A stretch of 58,786 bases of DNA from Mongoliitalea lutea (lineage in GTDB: Bacteria > Bacteroidota > Bacteroidia > Cytophagales > Cyclobacteriaceae): the NCBI RefSeq assembly GCF_014652135.1, contig NZ_BMYF01000011.1:84251-143036 (forward strand), written 5' to 3'. The notes under the pieces were generated by a model. The model made no database searches. It was given only the letters and a program-made list of their open reading frames with translations, and was not told the origin of the DNA. Below, one piece after another: positions 42,627-51,421 of this stretch (position 1 is its first letter; the number at the start of each line of letters is the position of its first letter). The position numbers and the translations under genes were made by a program.

Positions 42627-45023
42627 ATGAAAAAAATTTACATGGTATTGCTCTTTTTGAGCCTGACAAGTCTATCATTTGGCCAAACAGCTGTCAAAGG
42701 TGTTGTCAAAAATGTTTCTGGAGAATTGCTTCCTGGTGCAAATGTGGTACTTACCGGTACTGGTAGAGGTTCTACCACAGATCTTCAGGGAAGATTTGAT
42801 ATCCGGAATATTCCAGCTGGTAAGTATACCCTGTGGGTAAGTTATTTGGGTTATGAAATTTTTACCCAAGAGATTAATGTGCCGCAAAGTGTAGAGCTAC
42901 AAGTAGTATTGAGCTCCAAAGCTATTCAAACAGAGGAATTTATAGTCTTTGCAACACGGGCTGGTGAAAAGACTCCTACAACGTTTAGTAATGTAAGTAA
43001 AGAAGACATAGCTAAATTAAATTTGGGTCAGGACATGCCAATCCTGTTAAATTTTACACCCTCAGTAGTGTCTTTTTCTGATGCAGGAGCAGGAGTAGGA
43101 TATACAGGCTTACGAATTAGAGGCTCAGACCAAACGAGAATCAATGTCACGGTCAATGGGATACCTATGAATGATGCCGAATCACATGGAGTCTTCTGGG
43201 TCAATATGCCAGACTTTGCTTCATCTGTGGATAACATTCAGATTCAGCGAGGGGTAGGAACATCAACTAACGGAGCTGCAACTTTTGGTGCGAGTCTGAA
43301 TATACAAACAGATACCCGCCAAGATGAGGCATTTGCGGAGGTAGATAACTCATTTGGATCTTTTAATACCAGAAGGCATATGGTGAAAGTTGGTACAGGA
43401 TTGATCAATAACCGTTGGGCTTTTGATGGAAGACTTTCTCAGATTACATCAGATGGTTACATTGACCGTGCTTCTTCCAATTTACGCTCTTACTTCTTTT
43501 CTGGGGGGTATTATGGGGAAAAGCATGTAGTTAAAATGAATGTCTTTGCAGGCGCAGAAGTGACCTATCAGGCTTGGGAAGGTGTGCCAGAAAATCTTTT
43601 GCGTACCAACCGGACCTTCAATCCTTATACTTATGATAATCAGGTAGATGATTATAAGCAAAATCATTACCAGTTAATATATACAGGTGAACTGGGTGAA
43701 GGTCTGAAAGCCAATGCGGCCTTGCATTACACCTATGGCCGCGGTTTTTTTGAGCAGTTTAGAGCAAACGATCGTTTGAATAGATATGGATTACCTAATT
43801 TAGAGATTGGTGGTTCTACTATTTCAAGGATGGATATTATCCGTAGAAGATGGCTAGACAACGATTTTTTTGGAGGTGTATTTTCTTTGAACTACATGAC
43901 AGAAGATGCTCGTTGGGATTTGACTTTAGGAGGTGGGGCTAATCGTTATATTGGTGATCATTTTGGGGAGATTATTTGGATGCAGTTTGCAGGACCAGTG
44001 AATATTCGTGATCGCTATTATGATAATGTGGCTATTAAAGATGATATCAACATCTATGGAAAGGTCACATATCAGGCTACTGAAAAATTATATTTGTTTG
44101 GTGACCTTCAAGGTAGATGGATTGATTATAGCTTTGAGGGGATCAACAATGATTTGCGTGATGTAACGGGTGATGTGAATTTTGCTTTCTTCAATCCCAA
44201 AGTCGGGTTGACCTATCAGGTAAGTCAAGGAAAGCAATGGTATGCTTCTTATGCTGTTGCTAATCGTGAACCGGTTAGAAGGGACTTTACAGATTCACCG
44301 ATTATTGATAGGGCGCCAAGGCATGAAAATTTGCAAAATATTGAAGCAGGTTATCGCGTGCAGTCTGGTACATTCACTTACAATGCTAATTTTTATTACA
44401 TGAAGTATAGAGATCAGTTGGTGTTGACAGGTCATTTAAACGATGTTGGTGCTTATGTACGTGACAATGTGGACAACTCTTATCGTATGGGGATTGAACT
44501 GGATGGAGCTTACAAGTTGGCCGATAAATGGACGCTGGGTGGTAATCTTGCTTTAAGTAGGAATAAGATAGAAGAGTTCATTGAATACTTAGATGATTAT
44601 TCTACAGCTGATTTTAGACAAGAAATGATCGTTCATACCAATACGGACATTGCTTTTTCTCCCAATGTGGTTGCGGCGGCAATTGTTGATTATAGACCCT
44701 TCAAAGGATTAGAATTATCCTTACTCAACAAGTATGTTGGCCGGCAATTCTTAGACAATACCCAAAATGAAGCCCGTTCTCTAAATGCATTCTGGACGTC
44801 CGACTTGCGATTCAATTATTCTATGAGACCACGTTTTGTGAAAAATATGGAAGTAACGCTTTTGGTGAACAATATCTTTAATAGGCTTTACGAGCCAAAT
44901 GGATATACATTCAGTTACTTCGTGCCAGCAGAAGCGATGGGAGGGAGAGAGTTGGTTACCGAGAATTTCTTTTATCCACAAGCTGGAACCAATTTCCTAG
45001 CTGGTGTGAAGTTTTTGTTTTAA
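42627..45023 (+). CDS. TonB-dependent outer-membrane receptor, probable thiamine uptake
   Basis: About 798 residues from the ATG at 42627 (MKKIYMVLLFLSLTSLSFGQ, signal peptide cleaved near residue 20). A carboxypeptidase regulatory-like domain follows (about 23-100, KGVVKNVSGELLPGANVVLTGTGRGSTTDLQGRFDI), then the plug (about 115-225, with RIRGSDQTRINVTVNGIPMNDAESHGVFWVNMPDFASSVDNIQIQRGVGTSTNGAATFGASLNI) and a 22-strand barrel ending in Phe (FLAGVKFLF). TonB boxes are not obvious. Control by the TPP riboswitch identifies the cargo as thiamine or a precursor. A terminator follows at 45045. Confidence 0.93.
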   Translation: MKKIYMVLLFLSLTSLSFGQTAVKGVVKNVSGELLPGANVVLTGTGRGSTTDLQGRFDIRNIPAGKYTLWVSYLGYEIFTQEINVPQSVELQVVLSSKAIQTEEFIVFATRAGEKTPTTFSNVSKEDIAKLNLGQDMPILLNFTPSVVSFSDAGAGVGYTGLRIRGSDQTRINVTVNGIPMNDAESHGVFWVNMPDFASSVDNIQIQRGVGTSTNGAATFGASLNIQTDTRQDEAFAEVDNSFGSFNTRRHMVKVGTGLINNRWAFDGRLSQITSDGYIDRASSNLRSYFFSGGYYGEKHVVKMNVFAGAEVTYQAWEGVPENLLRTNRTFNPYTYDNQVDDYKQNHYQLIYTGELGEGLKANAALHYTYGRGFFEQFRANDRLNRYGLPNLEIGGSTISRMDIIRRRWLDNDFFGGVFSLNYMTEDARWDLTLGGGANRYIGDHFGEIIWMQFAGPVNIRDRYYDNVAIKDDINIYGKVTYQATEKLYLFGDLQGRWIDYSFEGINNDLRDVTGDVNFAFFNPKVGLTYQVSQGKQWYASYAVANREPVRRDFTDSPIIDRAPRHENLQNIEAGYRVQSGTFTYNANFYYMKYRDQLVLTGHLNDVGAYVRDNVDNSYRMGIELDGAYKLADKWTLGGNLALSRNKIEEFIEYLDDYSTADFRQEMIVHTNTDIAFSPNVVAAAIVDYRPFKGLELSLLNKYVGRQFLDNTQNEARSLNAFWTSDLRFNYSMRPRFVKNMEVTLLVNNIFNRLYEPNGYTFSYFVPAEAMGGRELVTENFFYPQAGTNFLAGVKFLF

Positions 45024-45044
45024 ATATGAGTTGTACCAATCTTA

Positions 45045-45088
45045 GATCCCGCAAGAGAGTTATCCACATTCTTTTGCGGGATTTTTTT
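45045..45088 (+). terminator. Rho-independent terminator after TonB receptor, DnaA box in loop
   Basis: ATCCCGCAAGAG pairs with CTTTTGCGGGAT, followed by TTTTTTT. The loop region contains TTATCCACA (45060-45068), a perfect DnaA-box nonamer. It lies 21 bp after the stop codon. Confidence 0.85.
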
Positions 45089-45277
45089 GGTATACGGAAA
45101 GCGCCGAAGACATGGAAGATTTTTGACACAGATATTTTGGCTGTCGCCAATTTGTTATCAGCTAATTGGTTAATGATGTATTTAAAGTTGATTACTTGCT
45201 GGATTGTGGAAGTAAAAACTGTGGAGATTTGTGTTTATCAGTAGAGATCTGTGTCAAAATTATGTATTGTGGATAAA

Positions 45278-45760
45278 TCAAACTCCTTTTGATATTTTTT
45301 GGGGAAGGGGAGCGAAGAAGTTGACTTGCTTGATGTGTTGGGAAAGGAGGTTAATGATTTCTATAAGCTCAAAAACATTGGTAGATTGGAAAGGGTAGAG
45401 TTCAATTCTATTTCTGCTTTCGAAGTCTTCCATGAGTTTGAGAGAGTACTTTTTGCTCAATGTGGATAAGTTTGAAGGAATTTTTTGAGGGCCATTTTGG
45501 AATGCATTAGCCGTAGGCTTGAAGCCAAAAGTCTTTTTTTCAGAAAGAATATTTTTCTTTACATGCTCTTGATCAAACCCCTTATCATAAACTGATAAGT
45601 AGCCTACACTGGAGTTTTTTAACGGAAATTTATAATCCAAAATGAGTCGTGGCCGAATGACCACATAGTGGATAACTCCATCTACATTGTAAATGTCCAA
45701 ACGGAGGTTGTTCTTCTGGCAAAGAAATTTCCAGAGATTCTCCAGTCGCATTAAATCCAT
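45278..45760 (-). CDS. Hypothetical protein, second gene of a two-gene unit
   Basis: 160 residues, soluble, no signal peptide, basic overall. Begins MDLMRLENLWKFLCQKNNLRLDIYNVDGVIHYVVIRPRLILDYKF and ends with a helical ELIEIINLLSQHIKQVNFFAPLPQ segment. No known domain recognised. It starts 4 bp after the upstream membrane-anchored protein gene, so the two are co-expressed. A DnaA-box nonamer lies within it. Function unknown. Confidence 0.55.
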   Translation of the reverse strand: MDLMRLENLWKFLCQKNNLRLDIYNVDGVIHYVVIRPRLILDYKFPLKNSSVGYLSVYDKGFDQEHVKKNILSEKKTFGFKPTANAFQNGPQKIPSNLSTLSKKYSLKLMEDFESRNRIELYPFQSTNVFELIEIINLLSQHIKQVNFFAPLPQKISKGV

Positions 45761-45764
45761 GGTT

Positions 45765-46358
45765 TCAGTTGGGTCTATTGATCAATCTAAAATAGTCCGA
45801 AAAAACCGTTTTTAGAATATCTCGCTCTTTTTCTTCTTCTAAGATTGGAATCCAATCCTCCTGAACTTTCATACTGAGTTGCACTCCCTCACCATATTTT
45901 TCAAAAAAATCCATGGCGAAAGTGAAATGATCAAATTTATTACCTCCATAAAAGGTTAATTCTGAAGTCATACCCTCAGCAGAAGTCAATTTTAAATATA
46001 GAGGCAACTCTTCGGGATATGGCTCAATAAAGATGTATGCTTCATCTACTACACGATTTAACAAGATCGCAAAGTTTAGTGTTGGCTTTTCTTGTGATGT
46101 ATCCCGTTTACCGTGGCGGTAGATATTCATTTTGGCATCATTTCTCCCCTCCAAATCAAAGGTACTTGCCCGTACATTCCGAAAATATAATCGGTCAGCA
46201 TCTGTGATTCTCATTTCAGAGGATTCATCCCCTGAATTATTCGCCCTCTTTTCATTAAAAAAAGACATAATAAACACGAATACTAGTGTACTAATCCCGA
46301 AAATTTTCAGGATTCGAATCATCTCCGGCGAAAAGGAATCAGAATTTGCAGAAGCCAT
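45765..46358 (-). CDS. Hypothetical membrane-anchored protein
   Basis: 197 residues: a short N-terminus, one transmembrane helix (IRILKIFGISTLVFVFIMSFF, residues 14-34), then a soluble region with ITDADRLYFRNVRASTFDLEGRNDAKMNIYRHGKRD, LNFAILLNRVVDEAYIFIEP and FYGGNKFDHFTFAMDFFEKY. No domain recognised. It lies 4 bp upstream of the 160-residue unknown. The pair has no obvious functional neighbour; the SDR gene 52 bp upstream could be part of the same transcript. Confidence 0.6.
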   Translation of the reverse strand: MASANSDSFSPEMIRILKIFGISTLVFVFIMSFFNEKRANNSGDESSEMRITDADRLYFRNVRASTFDLEGRNDAKMNIYRHGKRDTSQEKPTLNFAILLNRVVDEAYIFIEPYPEELPLYLKLTSAEGMTSELTFYGGNKFDHFTFAMDFFEKYGEGVQLSMKVQEDWIPILEEEKERDILKTVFSDYFRLINRPN

Positions 46359-46410
46359 GCCTATTTAACCGAATTGACTTTCCAAAAGTTTGGAAGCTTA
46401 GCATCAGATT

Positions 46411-47169
46411 TTAATGCACATATGAACCTGCATTGATATCGATGGTACATCCCGTAGCATGGTCTGCCAACCCCGAACACAGTAAGGTGACCATAGGGGC
46501 TATATCTTTTGGCTCGGTTAATTCTTTCAGCGCAATATCGTTTAGCGCATACGCTTCTCCATACTGATCCATAAAATCCTGAGCCATATCCGTACGGGTA
46601 AAGCCGGGTGCAATGATAAATGCTTTAATGCCTGATTTGCCATAGTAGCGGGCAATGGATCGTGTATAACTCACTATCGCAGCTTTGGAGGCAGCATAAG
46701 CGAGGTAGTCTGGAGTATCTCCTCGAAACGCAGCTCTAGAAGAAATGTTGATAACTCTGCCTTGTTGGTTTTCAATCGCATGCTCGACAAACTCTTTGGT
46801 GATGATCGCCAAAGCATTGATATTGACATTCATCGTTTGCAACCAAGCATCTGTCCATTCTTCTGTTGGGGCATTATCAGGGATGGAAATAGCTATCCCT
46901 GCATTGTTGACAACTGCATCAATCTTACCATAGGTTTCTGTCAATTCTCTAAACCAGCCTTTTACTGCACTCAAATCCGAAAGATCACAAGGCACTAAAT
47001 AGCTTTTTCCTGCCAAGGAGTCCTGAAGCTTTTTGGCTTCCTCCTCATTTCGATTGTAATGCAGTAACAGCTCTGCTCCTGATGTGGATAACTGTTCGGC
47101 TATCCCTCTTCCAATACCTCTGGAAGCTCCTGTCACCAAAATTCGCTGACCTTTCAATGATACATGCAT
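46411..47169 (-). CDS. Short-chain dehydrogenase/reductase (FabG-like)
   Basis: A 252-residue classical SDR. Seen: the cofactor motif VTGASRGIGRGIAEQL (residues 11-26), NNAGIA near residue 88, the catalytic Ser in INISSRAA near residue 142, Tyr and Lys in YAASK near residue 158, and IAPGFTRTDMAQ near residue 188. The basic N in HYNRNEEEA suggests NADP(H). FabG and other 3-oxoacyl or sugar reductases share this pattern, so the substrate is not assigned. No fatty-acid-synthesis genes are adjacent. Confidence 0.9.
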   Translation of the reverse strand: MHVSLKGQRILVTGASRGIGRGIAEQLSTSGAELLLHYNRNEEEAKKLQDSLAGKSYLVPCDLSDLSAVKGWFRELTETYGKIDAVVNNAGIAISIPDNAPTEEWTDAWLQTMNVNINALAIITKEFVEHAIENQQGRVINISSRAAFRGDTPDYLAYAASKAAIVSYTRSIARYYGKSGIKAFIIAPGFTRTDMAQDFMDQYGEAYALNDIALKELTEPKDIAPMVTLLCSGLADHATGCTIDINAGSYVH

Positions 47170-47250
47170 AAGATTGTGGGTTGATTTTTCTGTCTGTAAG
47201 TTAAAGAAAAGGATTTACTTGTTTCAAATACTTTTCCACAAGTAAGCACA

Positions 47251-47742
47251 CTAAACCAAAAAGTTGACCGGTTCTATTCCGATCAAATCCACCTGATTCA
47301 AAAAATCTGGGTGTAATGGATTCAAAAGTAAGTTATGTTCCTGTGGATAATTCACTAAGGGTATTCTACAGGAAGGCACTTTCAATGCAGTAGAATCGTT
47401 TTGCTGAGCCCAATAAGTTCCCATATATTGAGTGCTTTTGGGATGGGGTCTATGTGTCCAATCTTTTGGAAGATCTACGCTATCCACATAGGGGATTTCT
47501 GCATGTACATCAAAAATGACCAAGGACCATTGGCTTTTTGTGACCACTGGTCCTCGGATACTTAGCAATTCCAGAAAATTTAGCGATGTATGGCTACAGG
47601 CATAGATCAAGGGGGTTCCATATTGATTCCATCTTCCCGAACCTGGACCGAAACCTAAGGGTGTTCTCCCCTCTAGATTCTCAATAAGTCTGTAGTATCT
47701 CAATGTGGATAAATCAAAATACTGTACCCCAAGACATAGCAT
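47251..47742 (-). CDS. RES-domain toxin of RES/Xre toxin-antitoxin pair
   Basis: 163 residues. The RES fold motifs are visible: Arg in RYYRLIENLEGRTPLGFGPGSGRWNQYGTPLIYACSH, Glu in SLNFLELLSIRG and Ser in VPSCRIPLVNYP. RES toxins degrade cellular NAD+. The ATG at 47742 overlaps the antitoxin gene by 29 bp; a TTG at 47703 would give a shorter start nearer to family average. The order antitoxin then toxin is the usual one. Confidence 0.88.
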   Translation of the reverse strand: MLCLGVQYFDLSTLRYYRLIENLEGRTPLGFGPGSGRWNQYGTPLIYACSHTSLNFLELLSIRGPVVTKSQWSLVIFDVHAEIPYVDSVDLPKDWTHRPHPKSTQYMGTYWAQQNDSTALKVPSCRIPLVNYPQEHNLLLNPLHPDFLNQVDLIGIEPVNFLV

Positions 47743-48208
47743 CCAATGCCTGATCCACCAAATCTATACCCCGTGGATGCAATAAGATATCCACAGGCTT
47801 TTGAGCGCCTAAAGCCTCATTGATGGTATGAAGCCAAGTGGAAAACAACTCCTCTGATCCAAATATGCGAATACCTTTGGCAACTATCTTATCCATATCC
47901 TTGATACTTTTGGTGAGCAACTTGGTCAATAAACGGTCATCTTTTTTCCAACGTACTAATGTGCTCGGATCAACCTCCATCAACACGGCAATCTCTGCTT
48001 GGGTATATTGAAAGTAATCAAACAGAACCATGGTCTCAGATAAACGAAAACGCTCCTCTACCAACAACGGCTCTGCGACTGTAGCGTATCCTAAATCTTG
48101 CTTGAAAAAATAATACTCCTCTCTACCCTCCTGAAAGGATGAGATACCTTGACTTTCGGTAAGCCGTGAGGGGAATGAATACTTTTTAGATGCATACGCC
48201 ATACACAA
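47714..48208 (-). CDS. Xre/MbcA/ParS-type (DUF2384) antitoxin
   Basis: 164 residues. An N-terminal helix-turn-helix-like region (LSETMVLFDYFQYTQAEIAVLMEVDPSTLVRWKKDDRLL) is followed by the C-terminal DUF2384 toxin-binding domain (GIRIFGSEELFSTWLHTINEALGAQKPVDILLHPRGIDLVDQALDAMSWGTV). It neutralises the RES toxin encoded directly downstream and probably represses the operon. The start could be the ATG at 48208 or 48202. A GCAAATATTATTTATTGCATTTGC inverted repeat just upstream (about 48232-48255) may be its operator. Confidence 0.88.
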   Translation of the reverse strand: MCMAYASKKYSFPSRLTESQGISSFQEGREEYYFFKQDLGYATVAEPLLVEERFRLSETMVLFDYFQYTQAEIAVLMEVDPSTLVRWKKDDRLLTKLLTKSIKDMDKIVAKGIRIFGSEELFSTWLHTINEALGAQKPVDILLHPRGIDLVDQALDAMSWGTVF

Positions 48209-48257
48209 ATTTAATCAAAATAATGTTAATTGCAAATATTATTTATTGCATTTGCAA

Positions 48258-48734
48258 TCATTTAAGTATTTCTCGAATCTGATAATCCTGTAGGTTGCAA
48301 TTGATCCACTCTCCATCAAGGTCGGCACCATATTTTTTATAAAAATTAATGGCGGGTTCGTTCCAGTCCAACACTTGCCAGGTCATTCCAGAGCATCCAT
48401 CATCCAAGCATTTTTGCATGGTTTGGTCAAATAGTAGCTTCCCTGCACCATTCCCCCGCTCGGATTCTGTCACGACAATATCTTCTAGATACAATCGCTT
48501 TCCTTTCCAAGTACTGTAGCGATAATAATAGATGGAGATGCCTATGATTTCTTGAGTGGCTTCTTTGATAGCAACATAAAATCCAAAAACAGGCTGTGGA
48601 CCAAAGCCATCCTGTTCCATTTTTTCAACCGTGTTGATAACTTGTTCTGGAGCTTTTTCATATAAGGCAAGCTCTTTTACCAATTCCAAAACTCGTGGTA
48701 GGTCCTCAATTTTTCCTTCTCTGATCTGATACAT
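48258..48734 (-). CDS. GNAT family N-acetyltransferase
   Basis: 158 residues. Motif A reads YLEDIVVTESERGNGAGKLLFDQTMQKC (near residues 75-102), with the RGNGAGK acetyl-CoA loop, and WQVLDWNEPAINFYKKYGADLD near residue 118 is motif B. The layout and LEDIVV strand match the spermidine/diamine acetyltransferase-like subgroup (thialysine acetyltransferase type), but the substrate is not set by sequence. A single gene, divergent from coaX. Confidence 0.9.
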   Translation of the reverse strand: MYQIREGKIEDLPRVLELVKELALYEKAPEQVINTVEKMEQDGFGPQPVFGFYVAIKEATQEIIGISIYYYRYSTWKGKRLYLEDIVVTESERGNGAGKLLFDQTMQKCLDDGCSGMTWQVLDWNEPAINFYKKYGADLDGEWINCNLQDYQIREILK

Positions 48735-48844
48735 AGTGATTGATTTTGGTTGAAGGTGGGGAATATTTGAAAAAAATAAAAGCTGTAATGGATAATTGGA
48801 TCTTTTCCTACATCAGCGTAGGCAATTATTTCTAACTTAGGGCC

Positions 48845-49633
48845 ATGTTTTGTTCAATTGACGCAGGTAACTCCAATATAGTCTTCGCCTTTTATGATGA
48901 GGTAAAGCAGCATTGGATTCATGAATTTCGGGTAAAAACCTCCAAGAGACTTACGGTTTTGAGTTTAGAGAAAAGCATTCATCTATTTTTCCTTGAAAAT
49001 GAGATCAAAATCGATGAGATTACAGGCGTGGGGATTTCATCTGTCGTCCCTGAAGTCAATCAGGTACTGCAACAATTTTGTGTAGAGTACTTAGGTAAAT
49101 CCTGCTTTTTAATTGGTCCTGAATCCTATCGCTTACTTTCGGTGAAGACCGCTCGCCCAAGCGAAATAGGTTCAGATTTGATGTGTAATGCCTATGCTGC
49201 ATTTGAGCGCATGGCAGGACCGTGTATTGTGGTTGATTTTGGAACAGCTTTAACCTTTACAGTTATTGGTGAGGATGGACAGATTTTAGGAGTCAATATT
49301 GCTCCGGGATTAAAAACAGCCATAAAATCCTTATTTTCTAACACTGCCAAATTACCCGAAGTCGAACTGACCTTGCCAAAATCCCTGCTGGGAAAAGATA
49401 CAGTGCATGCCATTCAAGCCGGGGTATTATATGGCTATGTGGGCCTGGTGAAGGAAATGCTCAAAGGCATTCAACTCGAATTGGGTTATCGCTGTCATAT
49501 CATTGCTACAGGAGGACTGTCTTCTATATTGACTTCCTTGCAGCAGGAATTCGATTTAGTAGACCGTTACTTAACGGTAGAGGGTGTTCGGTTGGTAACC
49601 TTAGCTAATCAGGAGAGAAAAGTGATCAAATAA
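48845..49633 (+). CDS. coaX: Type III pantothenate kinase
   Basis: A 262-residue ASKHA-fold kinase that catalyses the first step of coenzyme A synthesis. Seen: IDAGNSNIVFAFYD (residues 5-18), GISSVVPEVNQVL near residue 62, RPSEIGSDLMCNAYAAFE near residue 102 (the usual GADR is GSDL here), VVDFGTALTFTVIG near residue 128, GVNIAPGLKTAIKSLFSNTAKLPEV near residue 145 and IATGGLSS near residue 219. Its 3' end overlaps the convergent M23 peptidase gene by 25 bp. No fused BirA domain and no other CoA gene nearby. Confidence 0.94.
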   Translation: MFCSIDAGNSNIVFAFYDEVKQHWIHEFRVKTSKRLTVLSLEKSIHLFFLENEIKIDEITGVGISSVVPEVNQVLQQFCVEYLGKSCFLIGPESYRLLSVKTARPSEIGSDLMCNAYAAFERMAGPCIVVDFGTALTFTVIGEDGQILGVNIAPGLKTAIKSLFSNTAKLPEVELTLPKSLLGKDTVHAIQAGVLYGYVGLVKEMLKGIQLELGYRCHIIATGGLSSILTSLQQEFDLVDRYLTVEGVRLVTLANQERKVIK

Positions 49634-50295
49634 GTCGGATCGGGACAAATTTGCTTGAATTTCTCCTGATCTCTATGCGAACAAACACCAGGAAAATCAC
49701 CCCAATTTCCCAACATGTCCCACATCAATTGAAAATGCAGGTGCGGTGGCCAATCGCCATTTTCAGGAAATGGTCCTATACGAGCAAACTTTTCCCCTGC
49801 CTTAAGCACCTGCCCTACTTCAATGCCTTTCAAATCATCTAAACACAAGTGTCCATACAAAGAAAACAGGGATTGGCCATCGATTTTGTGTTCCAAGATG
49901 ACAGTAGGTCCATAATTTCCAAAACCTGCATTGTCCTGAAAGCTGTGGATAACTCCATCTAAGGGAGCAAAAAGAGGGGTGAAAGCCGCAGCCCAAATAT
50001 CAATTCCCATGTGGATATCTCTGAAATCAGCAGCATCCGTAGCAAATACCAAGCTTCTGCTATAAATAGCCCGATGTTCAAAGTAGCCCCCTATCCCAAA
50101 TTCTTTGCCTTGTTGTCTAAGTAAATCAAATACATAGTCATCAAAAACCTTAGTATTCGATAAGTCAACTCGTTTCAACGCTTCATTTTTAGGAGAAAAA
50201 TCCATTTCCGCCGTATTTTCTAAGGTAAGCTGTTTCCCAAGCACAGGAAATACGGTTGTATTAGACAGAAATTGTTCAATTGGTGGATACTGCAT
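49609..50295 (-). CDS. M23 family metallopeptidase (LytM-like), no signal peptide
   Basis: 228 residues. Zinc ligands of the LytM core are visible: HMGIDIWA (His and Asp near residues 95-99) and HLHFQ near residue 187, with GHL near residue 149. The N-terminal 80 residues are not recognised, and no signal peptide or lipobox is seen, unusual for a peptidoglycan hydrolase. The C-terminus (CSHRDQEKFKQICPDPTYLI) is cysteine-containing. It may be cytosolic, or exported in another way. It overlaps coaX tail-to-tail by 25 bp. Confidence 0.85.
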   Translation of the reverse strand: MQYPPIEQFLSNTTVFPVLGKQLTLENTAEMDFSPKNEALKRVDLSNTKVFDDYVFDLLRQQGKEFGIGGYFEHRAIYSRSLVFATDAADFRDIHMGIDIWAAAFTPLFAPLDGVIHSFQDNAGFGNYGPTVILEHKIDGQSLFSLYGHLCLDDLKGIEVGQVLKAGEKFARIGPFPENGDWPPHLHFQLMWDMLGNWGDFPGVCSHRDQEKFKQICPDPTYLITFLS

Positions 50296-50417
50296 GGGTT
50301 CAAAATTAACCGAAGAAGCATTCTAAGCGTAGCCTTTTCTGTAAAATTTTACCTTCAACATATTTCCATATCAGTCGAATGCAAGTAATTTGTAACTTCA
50401 AGCATTAATTGAACCCT

Positions 50418-51365
50418 ATGAAATTTCCAAGTTTGGCCGATATACAAGCGGCGCATGAACGCATTCAGCCATTTATTCACAATACACCTCTACTAAAATC
50501 AGAGGCAATTAATGAAATCGCAGGTTGTGAGATTTTCTTCAAATGTGAAAACTTTCAAAAAGTTGGAGCTTTCAAGGCAAGAGGTGCGGCGAATGCAGTG
50601 ATGAAATTAACTCCCGAACAAAAAGCCCATGGAGTAGCAACCCATTCCTCAGGCAATCACGCAGCAGCATTGGCTAGAGCCGCTTCTGTTGCGGGTATTC
50701 CTGCTTACATCGTGATGCCTTCCAATGCACCTGAAATCAAGAAAAAAGCCGTGAAAGGATATGGGGGTGAAATTATTGAGTGTGAACCTAATTTGATGGC
50801 CCGTGAGACAACTTTACAGGCTGTTGTCGAAAAAACAGGAGCTACATTTATTCCCCCATACGATTATTTTGATGTGATAGAGGGGCAAGCTACTTGTGTC
50901 CTAGAAATGTGGAAAGAAGATATTCCATTCGATACCATTATGGCACCTGTCGGTGGTGGAGGATTGCTCGGAGGTACTGCACTGACAACCAAGTATATCT
51001 CACCTCAGACAAAAGTGATTGCCGGAGAACCTGCTGGTGCAGACGATGCTTACCGCTCTTTTCAAGCAAAGGAATTAATCCCAATGGTAAGTCCCAAAAC
51101 CATTTCTGACGGCTTATTGACATCCTTAGGGAAAATTAATTTTGCCATCATCATGGAGTATGTAGACGATATTTTGATAGTCGATGATGCCGAAATTATC
51201 GAAGCTATGCGCTTGATTTATGAGCGTATGAAAATTGTCATCGAACCAAGTTGTGCCGTGCCATTAGCTGCTTTGCTTAAAAACAAAGCACGATTTACGG
51301 GTCAAAAAGTCGGAATTATATTGTCTGGTGGTAATGTAGATTTGGCCAAACTCCCATTTAAATAA
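50418..51365 (+). CDS. PLP-dependent threonine/serine dehydratase (or serine racemase-like)
   Basis: About 315 residues from the ATG at 50418 (MKFPSLADIQAAHERIQPFIHNTPLL). Fold-type II PLP enzyme: the Schiff-base Lys in FQKVGAFKARGAANAV near residue 56, SSGNHAAALARAA near residue 79, the glycine loop APVGGGGLLGG near residue 178, and LSGGNVDLAKLPF at the C-terminus. It lacks the ACT regulatory domain of biosynthetic IlvA, so it is a catabolic threonine dehydratase or serine racemase type. A single gene with a strong palindromic terminator at its end. Confidence 0.88.
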   Translation: MKFPSLADIQAAHERIQPFIHNTPLLKSEAINEIAGCEIFFKCENFQKVGAFKARGAANAVMKLTPEQKAHGVATHSSGNHAAALARAASVAGIPAYIVMPSNAPEIKKKAVKGYGGEIIECEPNLMARETTLQAVVEKTGATFIPPYDYFDVIEGQATCVLEMWKEDIPFDTIMAPVGGGGLLGGTALTTKYISPQTKVIAGEPAGADDAYRSFQAKELIPMVSPKTISDGLLTSLGKINFAIIMEYVDDILIVDDAEIIEAMRLIYERMKIVIEPSCAVPLAALLKNKARFTGQKVGIILSGGNVDLAKLPFK

Positions 51366-51396
51366 TAAGAGCGCAGAATTCTGCGCTCTTATTATT
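51361..51396. terminator. Perfect 36-bp palindromic terminator, bidirectional
   Basis: AATAATAAGAGCGCAG, then AATT, then the exact complement, form a perfect palindrome with an EcoRI site at its centre, flanked by A/T runs on both sides. It ends transcription of the dehydratase gene from the left and of the DUF3050 gene (stop at 51422) from the right. Confidence 0.88.
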
Positions 51397-51421
51397 TTGT
51401 GTTCAATTTAATTTTTTACAA

